The notes: generated by a model from the letters alone, not told the origin. A DNA stretch of 64,000 nucleotides from Limnohabitans sp. Bal53 (GCF_003063355.1 NZ_NESH01000005.1:62001-126000); one strand, 5' to 3'. Counted from the stretch's first letter, positions 8,855-18,046 are shown. Translations and numbers: made by a program.

Positions 8855-9667
8855 ATGCCCCGTTTTTCTGCCAATTTGTCGATGCTTTTTACCGAGCTGC
8901 CTTTTCTGGACCGTTTTGACAGCGCTGCGCGCGCGGGTTTCGAAGCTGTGGAGTTTTTGTTTCCCTATGACCACCCTGCCGAAGAAGTGGCCAAAGCTAT
9001 CAAGGACAGTGGTGTGCGTCTGGTCTTGCACAACTTGCCGGCAGGCCAATGGGCAGCAGGTGAGCGCGGCATCGCCTGCCACCCAGATCGGGTCCGGGAG
9101 TTTTGTGAAGGTCTGAACCAAGCGTTGGACTATGCGCGGGTGTTGGGCACACCCCAGATCAATTGTCTGGCGGGTATCTTGCCAGCGGGGGTAGACCCGA
9201 CGCTGGCGCGCGCCACGTTGGTGAGCAATTTGCGCCACGCATCAGCCATCTTAGGGCGTAAAAGTGTGCGTTTGCTGATCGAGCCGATCAACACCTATGA
9301 CATTCCCAGTTTTTTTGTTAACCGCACTGCGCAGGCCTTGCAGATCATGGACGAGGTGGCTTCTGACAACTTGTTTCTGCAATACGACCTTTACCACGCG
9401 CAACGCATGGAGGGCGAGTTGTCGGCCACTTTGCAAAAGCAGTTGGCCCGCATAGCCCATGTGCAGATTGCCGACACGCCAGGACGTCACGAGCCCGGCA
9501 CGGGCGAGATCCATTACGCGCATATTTTTCAGTGGCTTGACCAAATAGGTTACAGCGGATGGGTGGGTTGTGAATACAAGCCCCGCAACGCCGGGCCAGG
9601 CGGGACCGAGGCCGGTCTGGACTGGTTTCAAGCGCTGACGTCCAACCCCCAGGCTTGCGCGGCCTGA
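8855..9667 (+). CDS. hyi: Hydroxypyruvate isomerase
   Basis: TIM-barrel isomerase of 270 residues that interconverts hydroxypyruvate and tartronate semialdehyde. It begins MPRFSANLSMLFTELPF, typical of Hyi. Barrel metal-site segments are visible: LLIEPINTYD near residue 143, a D-x-YH stretch (YDLYHAQRMEG) and a C-terminal GCEYKPRN. The length matches the family. It follows gcl after 33 bases with an AGGAG ribosome site and precedes the reductase gene, the standard glyoxylate operon order. Confidence 0.94.
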   Translation: MPRFSANLSMLFTELPFLDRFDSAARAGFEAVEFLFPYDHPAEEVAKAIKDSGVRLVLHNLPAGQWAAGERGIACHPDRVREFCEGLNQALDYARVLGTPQINCLAGILPAGVDPTLARATLVSNLRHASAILGRKSVRLLIEPINTYDIPSFFVNRTAQALQIMDEVASDNLFLQYDLYHAQRMEGELSATLQKQLARIAHVQIADTPGRHEPGTGEIHYAHIFQWLDQIGYSGWVGCEYKPRNAGPGGTEAGLDWFQALTSNPQACAA

Positions 9668-9703
9668 AATATTGAAAAAATCAAAATTGAACAAGGAAAG
9701 CAA

Positions 9704-10645
9704 ATGACCAAAAGCGGTATGAAGGTGGGTTTCATTGGTTTGGGCATCATGGGCGCGCCGATGGCCCTGAACCTGATGAAGGCCGGGCACATGATGTTTG
9801 TGCAAACGCGCAGCAAAGTTCCAACCGATTTGGTGGACGGCGGGGCGACCTTGTGTACCAGTGCCGAAGAAGTGGCCAAACGCGCCGATGTGATCATCAC
9901 CATGCTGCCGGATACCCCCAATGTGGAGGACGTTCTGTTTGGCGATCGCGGTGTTGTGGCAGGCCTGAAACCCCAAGCACTGGGCAGCGGGGGGAAGCCC
10001 AAACTGGTGATTGACATGAGTTCGATCAGCCCGATGGCCACCAAAAAGATGGCAGAACGCATTCATGCACTGGGCTGCGAACACCTGGACGCACCCGTTT
10101 CGGGCGGTGAAGTGGGTGCCAAGGCGGCCAGCCTGACCATCATGGTGGGCGGTTTGGAGAGCAGCTTCGAGCGCGCCAAGCCCTTGTTTGAAACCATGGG
10201 CAAGAACATCACCCATGTGGGTGGACATGGCGATGGTCAAACCACTAAAGTTGCCAACCAGATCATCGTGGCGCTCAACATTGAGGCGGTGGCTGAAGCG
10301 CTGCTGTTTGCCAGCAAAGCCGGCGCCGATCCCGCCAAGGTGCGCCAGGCGCTGATGGGTGGGTTTGCCGCTAGCCGAATTCTGGAGGTACATGGTGAAC
10401 GCATGGTCAAGCGCACCTTCAATCCGGGTTTCCGCATCGAGTTGCACCAGAAAGATCTGGGTTTGGCCCTTCAAGGTGCGCGAGAGATGGGGCTGGCTTT
10501 GCCCCACACCGCCAGCGCAGCGCAGTTGATGCAAGTGTGTGTAGCCCATGGCTTGGCGGGGTTGGACCATTCGGCCTTGTGCCGCAGTCTGGAGCTGATG
10601 GCGGGTCATGACATCGCCGCTGGAGAAGTTAACATCTTCGTATGA
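9704..10645 (+). CDS. glxR: 2-hydroxy-3-oxopropionate (tartronate semialdehyde) reductase
   Basis: Beta-hydroxyacid dehydrogenase of 313 residues that reduces tartronate semialdehyde to D-glycerate with NAD(P)H. The Rossmann motif GFIGLGIMGAPMALNL is at about residues 8-23, the substrate loop DAPVSGGEVGA near 130, and the catalytic lysine in HGDGQTTKVANQ near 185. An in-frame ATG five codons inside the frame (MKVGFIG) is an alternative start. It lies 36 bases after hyi, with AAGGAAAG upstream, and overlaps the kinase gene by four bases. Confidence 0.93.
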   Translation: MTKSGMKVGFIGLGIMGAPMALNLMKAGHMMFVQTRSKVPTDLVDGGATLCTSAEEVAKRADVIITMLPDTPNVEDVLFGDRGVVAGLKPQALGSGGKPKLVIDMSSISPMATKKMAERIHALGCEHLDAPVSGGEVGAKAASLTIMVGGLESSFERAKPLFETMGKNITHVGGHGDGQTTKVANQIIVALNIEAVAEALLFASKAGADPAKVRQALMGGFAASRILEVHGERMVKRTFNPGFRIELHQKDLGLALQGAREMGLALPHTASAAQLMQVCVAHGLAGLDHSALCRSLELMAGHDIAAGEVNIFV

Positions 10646-12006
10646 ATGCACCGACACCTTTGACCCCTTCACGCAGAGGTTCACCCCTTGAATCGACGCT
10701 AGATTCGCCCCTGACTTTTTTGCGCCAACTCTACGATGTAGCCGTACTGCGGGCCTTGCCCCTTCATAACACCGCCGTCCATTTGCCCACCCCGCCAGAT
10801 CCTGCCAAGGGCCGCACCCTGGTTTTGGGTGCTGGCAAGGCGGGCGGCGCCATGGCACAAGCCGTTGAGGCCCTGTGGCCCCAGGACGCGCCACTGTCGG
10901 GCCTGGTCGTCACGCGTTATGGCCACACACCGCCGCGTCCGGCAGGATTGCCCGAGCGCATTGAGGTGGTCGAGGCCGCTCACCCTGTGCCCGATGCAGC
11001 GGGGCTGCAAGCGGCCGAGCGCATTTTGGAATTGACGAAAGGCCTCACGGCCGATGATTTGGTGCTGTGCCTGATCTCGGGCGGCGGCTCGTCGCTGCTG
11101 ACCTTGCCAGCTGACGGCATGGACTTGCAGGTCAAGCAAGACATCAACCGCCAGCTGCTGGCGAGCGGCGCCAATATTTCAGAGATGAACTGCCTGCGCA
11201 AACACCTCTCGCGCATCAAAGGCGGGCGTCTGGCGGCGGCCTGCAGCCCGGCGCGGGTGGTCACACTCACCATCAGCGATGTACCGGGCGACGACCCGTC
11301 CATCATCGCCAGCGGCCCCACCGTGCCCGATGCCAGCAGTTGCGCTGATGCGCTGGCCATCCTCCGGCGCTACGCCATCACGGTGCCCGACTCGGTGCTG
11401 CAGGCTTTGCAGTCGGGTGTTTGGGAGACGCCCAAGCCCGACTCGCCGGTGTTTGCGGGGCACAGCGTGCACATGATCGCCACCCCTCAGCAGTCGCTGG
11501 AGGCCGCTGCCGATGCCGCCCGAGCGATTGGGCTGAACGCCTACATCCTGAGCGACGAGATCGAAGGTGAATCGCGCGAGGTGGGCAAAGTGCACGCGGC
11601 GCTCGCCCGTGCGGCGGCCAAGGGCCTGGGGCCCTTCACCAAGCCGTGTGTGATTTTGAGCGGTGGCGAAACCACCGTGACGATCAAGCCCCAAGCTGCA
11701 GGTGTGCCCAAGGGGCGCGGGGGCCGGGCGGGCGAGTTTTGCATGGGCCTGGCACAAGCCCTGCAGGGCCAAAGTGGCGTCTGGGCCCTGGCGGCGGACA
11801 CCGATGGCATTGACGGCATCGAGGACAACGCCGGGGCGCAAGTGAGCCCCGACACGCTGGCCCGCGCCTTGGCGCTGGGGCACAAGGTGGACGAGCACCT
11901 GCAGCGCAATGACGCCTATGGCTTCTTCGAGCCCTTGGGCGATCTGGTCATCACCGGGCCCACACACACCAATGTGAACGACTTCAGGGCCATTTTGATT
12001 CGGTGA
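10642..12006 (+). CDS. ttuD: Glycerate 2-kinase (TtuD/GckA, MOFRL family)
   Basis: Enzyme of 454 residues in the MOFRL family, once annotated as hydroxypyruvate reductase. Current knowledge assigns most members to glycerate 2-kinase, making 2-phosphoglycerate. The N-terminal DUF4147 domain shows VLGAGKAGGAMAQAVE and CLISGGGSSLLTLP. The C-terminal MOFRL domain shows LSGGETTV, GRGGRAGEFC and ADTDGIDGIEDNAGA. Its start overlaps glxR by four bases, so it is the last gene of the gcl operon. Together the four products convert two glyoxylates into one glycolytic intermediate. Confidence 0.92.
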   Translation: MNAPTPLTPSRRGSPLESTLDSPLTFLRQLYDVAVLRALPLHNTAVHLPTPPDPAKGRTLVLGAGKAGGAMAQAVEALWPQDAPLSGLVVTRYGHTPPRPAGLPERIEVVEAAHPVPDAAGLQAAERILELTKGLTADDLVLCLISGGGSSLLTLPADGMDLQVKQDINRQLLASGANISEMNCLRKHLSRIKGGRLAAACSPARVVTLTISDVPGDDPSIIASGPTVPDASSCADALAILRRYAITVPDSVLQALQSGVWETPKPDSPVFAGHSVHMIATPQQSLEAAADAARAIGLNAYILSDEIEGESREVGKVHAALARAAAKGLGPFTKPCVILSGGETTVTIKPQAAGVPKGRGGRAGEFCMGLAQALQGQSGVWALAADTDGIDGIEDNAGAQVSPDTLARALALGHKVDEHLQRNDAYGFFEPLGDLVITGPTHTNVNDFRAILIR

Positions 12007-12016
12007 TGCGGCGTTA

Positions 12017-12030
12017 TTGATTTGTGTCAA
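12017..12030. promoter_or_regulatory. FNR-type box TTGAT-N4-GTCAA
   Basis: TTGATTTGTGTCAA lies 39 bases upstream of the Crp/Fnr gene at 12069. The half-sites TTGAT/GTCAA with a four-base spacer match FNR/ANR/DNR-type operators. The recognition helix of the neighbouring regulator carries the E-x2-SR signature that reads TTGA. Autoregulation is the simplest reading. Confidence 0.5.
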
Positions 12031-12068
12031 AGCCCAAGGGTTAGGGCTCTGGCACATTCGGGTCCACC

Positions 12069-12695
12069 ATGTTGGATACCTCTTTGCCCCCTTTGTCCGA
12101 GTCTGCAGCCCCCGTTGCTGCAGGCACTGTGTTGCTTCACCGAGGCGATGCGGTAGACCGCATCGTGCACGTCATGCAGGGGCGGGTGGTGCTGGGCGTG
12201 ATGGCGGATGGCCACATGGCGCACCAGTTGGGCGTGGTCGAGGGACCTTTCTGGCTCGAAGCCGCTTCTGGCCTGTTGGCGCTGCCACACGTGGTCGATG
12301 CGGTGGCAGAGACCGAGGTGCAGCTGCACTGCGTGAGCGTGGGCGACTTCGTGGCCGAGGTGCAAGCTTTGCCCGAGGCTTCGCAAAATTTGCTCATGGA
12401 CATGGCCCGTTCGCAACGCCAACAAACCGAAATGGCCGTCAGCCGCCTGGCCAAGGACGCCGATGCACGTTGCGCCGAATGGCTGCTGCGCCATGCCGAA
12501 CCCACCGATCAGTCGGGTGGCCTGGCTGTGAAACTCACAGAGCGCAAACGCACGATCGCGGCGCAACTGGGCATCGCGCCCGAAACCTTTTCTCGGGTGC
12601 TGCGCCATCTGCGCGAACGCGAACTCATCAGCGGTGGCGGGCGTGTGTTGGGTCTTCCCAACCCCCAAGCCCTGCGCGAGCTGGCCGGGGTTTGA
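12069..12695 (+). CDS. Crp/Fnr-family transcriptional regulator
   Basis: Regulator of 208 residues with an N-terminal cyclic-nucleotide-binding-like beta barrel (about residues 15-120) and a C-terminal HTH. The recognition helix reads APETFSRVLRHL, giving E-x2-SR as in FNR. No N-terminal cysteine cluster is present, so an oxygen-sensing iron-sulfur centre is unlikely. It lies 63 bases after ttuD and has an FNR-type box in its own upstream region. Homologues of this layout often respond to NO or redox state; the signal is not readable here. Confidence 0.87.
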   Translation: MLDTSLPPLSESAAPVAAGTVLLHRGDAVDRIVHVMQGRVVLGVMADGHMAHQLGVVEGPFWLEAASGLLALPHVVDAVAETEVQLHCVSVGDFVAEVQALPEASQNLLMDMARSQRQQTEMAVSRLAKDADARCAEWLLRHAEPTDQSGGLAVKLTERKRTIAAQLGIAPETFSRVLRHLRERELISGGGRVLGLPNPQALRELAGV

Positions 12696-12703
12696 ACAAC
12701 ATC

Positions 12704-12832
12704 TGTAGGAGCGGTCTCCGACCGCGATCATGCCCATACCTGTAGGAGCGGTCTCTGACCGCGATCAGGCCTTTACCTGTAGGAGCGGTCTCTGACCGCG
12801 ATAGGGGGCTTCGCGGACGGAGACCGCTCTTA
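12704..12832. repeat. 37-bp palindromic (REP-like) repeat array
   Basis: Three tandem units of about 37 bases begin at 12704, 12741 and 12778. Each contains TGTAGGAGCGGTCTCTGACC with a perfect hairpin core GCGGTC-TCY-GACCGC (at 12711, 12748 and 12785). A fourth, inverted and slightly degenerate copy follows at 12812-12832. The array lies between the convergent crp and iorB genes, where it could also act as a two-way terminator. Its form resembles REP elements mobilised by REP-associated tyrosine transposases; none is encoded in the window. Confidence 0.8.
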
Positions 12833-12912
12833 CTGGGTGTCTTTTGCGTCAATCTCCGCTGATCTTGCGTTCTTGGATGATCGGGCCAAGGCGTTGGCCG
12901 TTGTTGGCAGTT

Positions 12913-14487
12913 TCATTTTTGCAGCCTGGGATTTTTCATCCACAGCACGGGTTGTTCCTTGACCGGGCGCGCGGGCGCGCCGTGTTGCAGCAAGGCTTGA
13001 TCGAGCGCTTGACCGGCTTCGTCTTGTAATGCCGCGTTGCGAATACGGGCCACGGCCTGCGCTTGCTCAGCCACAGGCACTTTGGAGGCTGGCCCGCACA
13101 CATGGCGCAGGATGTGCAGCAGGTTGTCCTTGCCGCGTTCGTTGGTGCTGCCGTAGCCTTTGATGAGTTGACCGCAACGCGCCAGCTCCAGACCCAGTGC
13201 GGGTGTCAGGCGCGTGGCGGCTTCGATGCCCCCCAGCCATTCTTCGATCAAGGTTTGCTCGGTCTGATAGCGGCTGCCCAGCGGGCGCAGCACGCGCAGG
13301 CTGGCCAAGAGGCGCAAGCTGGCCATGCCCCACAGCGCATGCCGCGCCACTTTGAGTGGCATGGACCATGGCGCTTTGCCATTGGCCACGCGGGCGCGGT
13401 CCCAGCGCAACAGTTTGTTGGCCAGGCCTTGCGGCAACAGGGCAGCGAGCTCCGGCACGCCGGGTTTGAAGTGGTCGTACACCTTGAGCACATCGCCCTC
13501 TTTGGCTTTGACCTCTTGTGTCACGCGGTCCCAGCGGCTGGCGCGGCTCTTCAAGTCGGCCACACGGATGATGTCGTCAAATGCCATCCACAAGGCCAGC
13601 CAACGTGTCGCTTCGGCTGTGACGGGGTGGCTGGTGTCTTTTGAATTGCCTTCAGCACTGAGCAAGCGTTCGATGCGTTGAACATACAGGCGGGCATAAG
13701 CGGGGCCTTGGTATTCCACCAAACGCTGGTGCGCCAAGCCCATGAGGGGGTGCAGCACGGAGGGAAACTTGGCGGCCACATCTGAAGGCAAAGCCGCCGA
13801 TGCAGAGGGTGCAGCTGCAGCCGGCTTCATCACCTGCTCGACATACTGCGCTTGCTCGCGTTGGCGCGTGACCAGGTCAAAAGACAGCGCAAAGCCGCGC
13901 AAGCTGGCCTTGGCCGAGCTGCTGGGACCCGCCAACACGGCCTCGTAATGCGCCCGCGAAAAAGGCAGCAAGCCACTGCCTGCTATCGCCCCCAGCATGA
14001 CAGCGCTGACCATGGTGCCGCTTTGCTGGCACAGGCTGGCCATGTCCATCACATGGTGGCGCTGGCTGTGCGCGGCCACCACGTCGAGCAGCGGTCCTTC
14101 GGGGCGGCGGCCATCGCCCATGGTCATTTTTTCGGCGGTGGTCAGGGCGCGGGATGAGGCGCTGATGACCAGCGTGCGGTCGGCAGAGGCGAGACCGTTG
14201 CCGATCTGCCGAGCGGTTTCCAGCAATTCCGAAGACACCAGTGCATCGAGCCGGCCCGGCAGCGGGTTCAGGCCCAGCACCGGCAAGCGGCCTTGCAGTT
14301 GGCTGTGGGGCAGGGGGTAGACCTCGAGGTAATAGGTGGTGGCGCCGGTGCGCTGCGCCACGCCGGGAATGGAGGTGGCTTGCGCCGGGTGGCCTGCATG
14401 GCGGGCCACATCGACCAGCCAGTCGGCCAGCACGCCGCCGCCTTCGCCGCCCAGGGCGCACAACAAAATGGAAATCGGTTGGGTCAT
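12913..14487 (-). CDS. iorB: Indolepyruvate oxidoreductase subunit beta
   Basis: Second subunit (524 residues) of the oxygen-labile 2-oxoacid:ferredoxin oxidoreductase that decarboxylates aryl pyruvates such as indolepyruvate to acyl-CoA. The N-terminal 190 residues form the pyruvate oxidoreductase gamma-type domain (CALGGEGGGVLADW start, IPGVAQRTGATTYYLEV). The rest is a helical C-terminal extension found in the long proteobacterial form. The start is the ATG at 14487; the open frame upstream lies in iorA. It follows iorA by 23 bases on the same strand. Confidence 0.88.
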   Translation of the reverse strand: MTQPISILLCALGGEGGGVLADWLVDVARHAGHPAQATSIPGVAQRTGATTYYLEVYPLPHSQLQGRLPVLGLNPLPGRLDALVSSELLETARQIGNGLASADRTLVISASSRALTTAEKMTMGDGRRPEGPLLDVVAAHSQRHHVMDMASLCQQSGTMVSAVMLGAIAGSGLLPFSRAHYEAVLAGPSSSAKASLRGFALSFDLVTRQREQAQYVEQVMKPAAAAPSASAALPSDVAAKFPSVLHPLMGLAHQRLVEYQGPAYARLYVQRIERLLSAEGNSKDTSHPVTAEATRWLALWMAFDDIIRVADLKSRASRWDRVTQEVKAKEGDVLKVYDHFKPGVPELAALLPQGLANKLLRWDRARVANGKAPWSMPLKVARHALWGMASLRLLASLRVLRPLGSRYQTEQTLIEEWLGGIEAATRLTPALGLELARCGQLIKGYGSTNERGKDNLLHILRHVCGPASKVPVAEQAQAVARIRNAALQDEAGQALDQALLQHGAPARPVKEQPVLWMKNPRLQK

Positions 14488-14510
14488 GGTGTGTCTCTGA
14501 AATGGGCGTT

Positions 14511-16667
14511 TCAAGCAGGTTGCAGCCAACGTGTGGCCAGGCCTTGCCAGCGGGCCCACAGGCGTTCGTGCCACTTGGGGTTTTGCACCACTTCGGCGCG
14601 GTAAAACGATGGGCACAGCGTGGCCGCGTGGGCGTTTTCGCCGCACAAGCCACAGCCCACGCAGCCGTCGATCACGGTGGCCACCGGGTCCACTTTCAGC
14701 GGGTCGGGGTTGTCTTTCAGCGTCAATGTAGGGCAGCCCGAGAGGCGAATGCAGGCATGGTCACCATTGCACACGTCTTCGTCCACGCCGTATTTCACAC
14801 GCTCCACCCGTTCGCCTTTGGACAGCAGCGAGGCCAACCAGGGCTTGATGCGGCGCTGACGCTCCAGCTGGCATTCGCCTTCGGCCACGATCACTTTCAG
14901 GCCCTGAAACTCGGTGGTGAAGGCCTCAGTCAAAGTGGCCTGCATGTGGCTCACTTCGTAGGTGTGCACCGTGCGCAGCCACTGCACGCCCAGGCCTTTG
15001 AGCGTGGACTCGATGGTCTGGTTGGTGTGCACCATGCTCTGGCGCTTGTCACCCGCCAACTCCTTGGCGATGTCGGTGGGCGTGTTGATGATGTCCTGCG
15101 TTCCGGTGGCCGAGGTGTAGCCGTTTTTGAAGATCAGCAGCACCGCATCGTCGCCGTTGAACAGTGCGCTTTGCACGCCCGTGAGCAAACCGTTGTGCCA
15201 AAAACCGCCGTCGCCCATGACCGACAACACACGGCGCTTCATGACCGGCGACACACCCGCCCGGCTGGCCAGGCTCATGCCGTAACCCAGGATGGAGTGG
15301 CCAAAAGAAAATGGCTCGAAGGTGGCCAAGGCATGGCAGCCGATGTCGCCCGCGATGTGCACTGGGCCCACGTCTTGTTGCGCCAGTTTGAGCGCAGAAA
15401 AAACCGGGCGCTCGGGGCAGCCAATGCACATGCCCGGTGGCCGTGCCGGCACGGGGCTGCCCAAGAGGGTTTGCACTTGCTGGCGTCGCTCGCCGTTGGT
15501 GTGCAGCCATTGGCGCGTGGCTTCTGGCACGGCATCGGCTTGGTGGTGGTCCAGAAACTTCAGCAGGCCTTGGGCCATCACCTCGGCGGTGTACTCGCCG
15601 CCAGAAGGCAGCATGTCTTTGCCGTGCAGCGGAGTTTGCAGATCGAGGCGGCGCAGCATCAGCGCCAGTTCTTGCTCGATGTATTCGGGCTGGCCTTCTT
15701 CGAGCAGCAGCACCGCCGATTTGTCTTTGCAGAAATTCACCAATTCACCCGGCACCAGCGGGTAGGTCACGTTGAGCACCAGCACCGACAGGCTGGTCAC
15801 GCCAAAGGCATCGGCCAAGTCGAACTGCTGCAGGGTGCGCATGAGGGTGTTGTAAAGACCGCCTTGCACGATCAGGCCGAGGTGGCGGTGTTGGTTGCCT
15901 TCAAAGTGTTCGTTCAGGCGCTGCTCGGCAATGTATTGGCGGGCAGCTGGCAGGCGGTGTTCGACTTTGCGTTTTTCTTGCGCAAACGTCACCGGCGGGT
16001 GCGCCAGCTTCATGTAGTTGAAGCCGGCCGGCTCGTTGATCAGGTGCTTTTTGGAGAGTTTGGGGGCTTGGTTGTCCTTGGCCACAAACTGGCCGCGCAC
16101 ATGGCAGGCGCGGATGCGCAGCTCCATCATCACCGGCATGTTGGACGCCTCAGACAGCCTGAAACCGTGCTCCACCATGTTGACCATCTGGCCCAGCTCG
16201 GGCCGGGGGTCCAGCAGGCACATGCCCGACTTGAGGGCGTAGGCGTGTGTGCGCTCTTGAATGACGCTCGCGCCTTCGCCGTAGTCTTCGCCCACGACGA
16301 TCAGCACGCCGCCTGTCACGCCGGGTGAGGACAAATTGGACAGCGCATCGGCCGCCACGTTGGTGCCCACAATCGATTTCCAGGTGACTGCGCCGCGAAT
16401 CGGGTAATGGATGGATGCGCCCAGCATGGCTGCAGCCGAGGCTTCGTTGGAACACGCCTCCACATGCACGCCCAGCTCGTCCATGTAGGGCTTGGCCTGC
16501 ACCATGACATCGAGCAGGTGCGAGACCGGGGCACCTTGGTAGCCGCCCACATAACTCACGCCCGACTGCAGCAGGCCCTTGGTGATGGCCAGAATGCCTT
16601 CGCCATGAAAGACCTCGCCCGCGCCCATGCGCAGGGCCTTGATTTCTTCGTGAAATGAAACTTCCAA
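14511..16667 (-). CDS. iorA: Indolepyruvate ferredoxin oxidoreductase subunit alpha
   Basis: Large subunit (about 718 residues) of indolepyruvate oxidoreductase. It has an N-terminal pyrimidine-binding domain (AITKGLLQSGVSYVGGYQGAP region), a central domain, and a C-terminal ThDP domain (MGDGGFWHNGLLTG with the metal-binding asparagine in FKNGYTSATG). The end carries ferredoxin-like cysteines (CVGCGLCGENAHAATLC). The start is proposed as TTG at 16667, six bases after AAGGAG. An ATG at 16697 gives ten more residues but would place that ribosome site inside the gene. A LysR gene is divergent. Confidence 0.9.
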   Translation of the reverse strand: MEVSFHEEIKALRMGAGEVFHGEGILAITKGLLQSGVSYVGGYQGAPVSHLLDVMVQAKPYMDELGVHVEACSNEASAAAMLGASIHYPIRGAVTWKSIVGTNVAADALSNLSSPGVTGGVLIVVGEDYGEGASVIQERTHAYALKSGMCLLDPRPELGQMVNMVEHGFRLSEASNMPVMMELRIRACHVRGQFVAKDNQAPKLSKKHLINEPAGFNYMKLAHPPVTFAQEKRKVEHRLPAARQYIAEQRLNEHFEGNQHRHLGLIVQGGLYNTLMRTLQQFDLADAFGVTSLSVLVLNVTYPLVPGELVNFCKDKSAVLLLEEGQPEYIEQELALMLRRLDLQTPLHGKDMLPSGGEYTAEVMAQGLLKFLDHHQADAVPEATRQWLHTNGERRQQVQTLLGSPVPARPPGMCIGCPERPVFSALKLAQQDVGPVHIAGDIGCHALATFEPFSFGHSILGYGMSLASRAGVSPVMKRRVLSVMGDGGFWHNGLLTGVQSALFNGDDAVLLIFKNGYTSATGTQDIINTPTDIAKELAGDKRQSMVHTNQTIESTLKGLGVQWLRTVHTYEVSHMQATLTEAFTTEFQGLKVIVAEGECQLERQRRIKPWLASLLSKGERVERVKYGVDEDVCNGDHACIRLSGCPTLTLKDNPDPLKVDPVATVIDGCVGCGLCGENAHAATLCPSFYRAEVVQNPKWHERLWARWQGLATRWLQPA

Positions 16668-16763
16668 AGCACGCTCCTTGCGTTGTTGCGCCCGCATGGG
16701 GCAGGCCAAAGACCATCTTACGTATAAGTACATAAAATATTCCGAATAAACGGTATGCGCTAA

Positions 16764-17711
16764 ATGAATATCAAAGACTTGGACCTGAACCTGCTGCGCC
16801 TGTTTGACGCGGTCTGGCGCACACGCAGCGTGAGCTTGGCCGCGCAGCAACTGGGCATGTCGCAACCTGCGGCCAGCCAGGGCCTGGCGCGTTTGCGGGC
16901 TGTGCTGGGTGATGCCTTGTTCGAGCGCAGCGGCGCGGGCGTGCGGCCGACGCCGCGTGCCGACCGGCTGGCGCAGGCGGTGCAATTGGCGCTGGGCACG
17001 ATCGAGGATGCGCTCAATGTTTCGCAGGTGTTTGACCCGCAGCGCTCTGCCCGTGTGCTGCGAGTCCACCTGAGTGACATTGGCGAGGCGCGTTTTTTGC
17101 CCGAGTTGGTGCTGGCGTTGCAGTACCACGCGCCGGGCATGCGGCTCGAAGCCCTGCCGCTGCCACACGACAAAATTGCCCCCGCGCTGGACAACGGCCA
17201 GCTGGACTTGGCCATCGGTTTTTTGCCCGAGGTGAACGACACCTTGCAACAGCCCTTGCTGAGCGACCGCTATGTGGTGCTGATGCGCCAAGGTCACCCG
17301 GTGGCGGCGCGTTGGCAGCAACTTCAAAATGCAGGGACTGCGCCCGACACCGCGCATGCCTTGCTGGCCGAGTTGGAATTCGCCGCCGTGCGCACCCATT
17401 CGGACACGCTGCGCATTTTGGAATTGATGCATTGGCAGCACCGCCTGCGCCTGACGGTGAGTCACTTTTTGTCACTGCCCGGCATCGTGCGCGGCAGCGA
17501 TTTGGCGGTCTTGATGCCACGCAATTTTGCGCAAGGCTTTGCCGAAGCCGGTGCGTTGGCCCTGATCGAACCCGATCTGCCCTTGCGCGATTTCACCGTC
17601 TCCATGCACTGGAGCCAGCGCTTTGACAAAGACCCCTGCCTGCAGTGGCTGCGGGGCACGGTGTCCAGTCTGTTCAGCACCATCCCCAACACCCTGGAGG
17701 TCAAGCCATGA
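16764..17711 (+). CDS. LysR-family transcriptional regulator
   Basis: LysR-type regulator of 315 residues, of the NahR/NodD-like subgroup judging from the start MNIKDLDLNLLRLFDAVW and the HTH stretch SLAAQQLGMSQPAASQGL (residues about 20-45). The C-terminal effector domain is complete. It is divergent from iorA, whose start is about 96 bases away across an AT-rich region, so iorAB is the likely target. Its stop overlaps the start of the thioredoxin-like gene, which suggests co-transcription. Confidence 0.87.
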   Translation: MNIKDLDLNLLRLFDAVWRTRSVSLAAQQLGMSQPAASQGLARLRAVLGDALFERSGAGVRPTPRADRLAQAVQLALGTIEDALNVSQVFDPQRSARVLRVHLSDIGEARFLPELVLALQYHAPGMRLEALPLPHDKIAPALDNGQLDLAIGFLPEVNDTLQQPLLSDRYVVLMRQGHPVAARWQQLQNAGTAPDTAHALLAELEFAAVRTHSDTLRILELMHWQHRLRLTVSHFLSLPGIVRGSDLAVLMPRNFAQGFAEAGALALIEPDLPLRDFTVSMHWSQRFDKDPCLQWLRGTVSSLFSTIPNTLEVKP

Positions 17712-18046
17712 GCACTTTCAAACCCTACTTGAGCGCCATCGAAGCGCCCAGCCTGGCCGAGGTGCAGGCGCTGGCTGGCCTTACCCTATTGGAATTTGGC
17801 ACCGAATGGTGCGGCCACTGCCGTGCCGCCCAGCCCTTGATCGCACAGGCTTTGGCCTCGCACACCGACACAGAGCTGCCTTGTCAGCACCTCAAAATCG
17901 AAGACGGCCCGGGCCGTGCGCTGGGTCGCCATTACCGCGTGAAGCTCTGGCCCACGCTGGTGGTTTTGCGCGATGGGCAGGAGTTGGGGCGGCTGGTGCG
18001 GCCTGCAGCCGCTTCGGACATTGAAGTCTTGGTTTCATCGACATGA
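17708..18046 (+). CDS. Thioredoxin-family protein
   Basis: Cytoplasmic thioredoxin-fold protein of 112 residues with the active site WCGHC (FGTEWCGHCRAAQPL, cysteines near residues 36 and 39) and the cis-proline region in KLWPTLVVLRDG. CGHC is the protein-disulfide-isomerase-type version rather than the CGPC of standard thioredoxin, so its redox potential may differ. The start at 17708 overlaps the LysR stop (ATGA). The partner is unknown. A more distant start 21 codons upstream is open but lies inside the LysR gene. Confidence 0.85.
   Translation: MSTFKPYLSAIEAPSLAEVQALAGLTLLEFGTEWCGHCRAAQPLIAQALASHTDTELPCQHLKIEDGPGRALGRHYRVKLWPTLVVLRDGQELGRLVRPAAASDIEVLVSST

Noticed and set aside
9668..9690. 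TTGAA-AAA-ATCAA before glxR as an FNR box
   Set aside because: Its spacing is 13 bases in total rather than 14, so the half-sites are out of register; it lies in an intergenic A/T stretch inside an operon.
14241..16328. A long open frame of almost 700 codons on the plus strand opposite iorAB
   Set aside because: It mirrors iorB/iorA codon by codon, is histidine-, glutamine- and arginine-rich with no domain, and has no ribosome site. High GC keeps the opposite strand open.
16698..17465. A 5-prime extension of iorA across the divergent LysR gene
   Set aside because: The extension is inside the LysR coding region and unlike IorA. A TTG with an AAGGAG site at 16667 is the better start.
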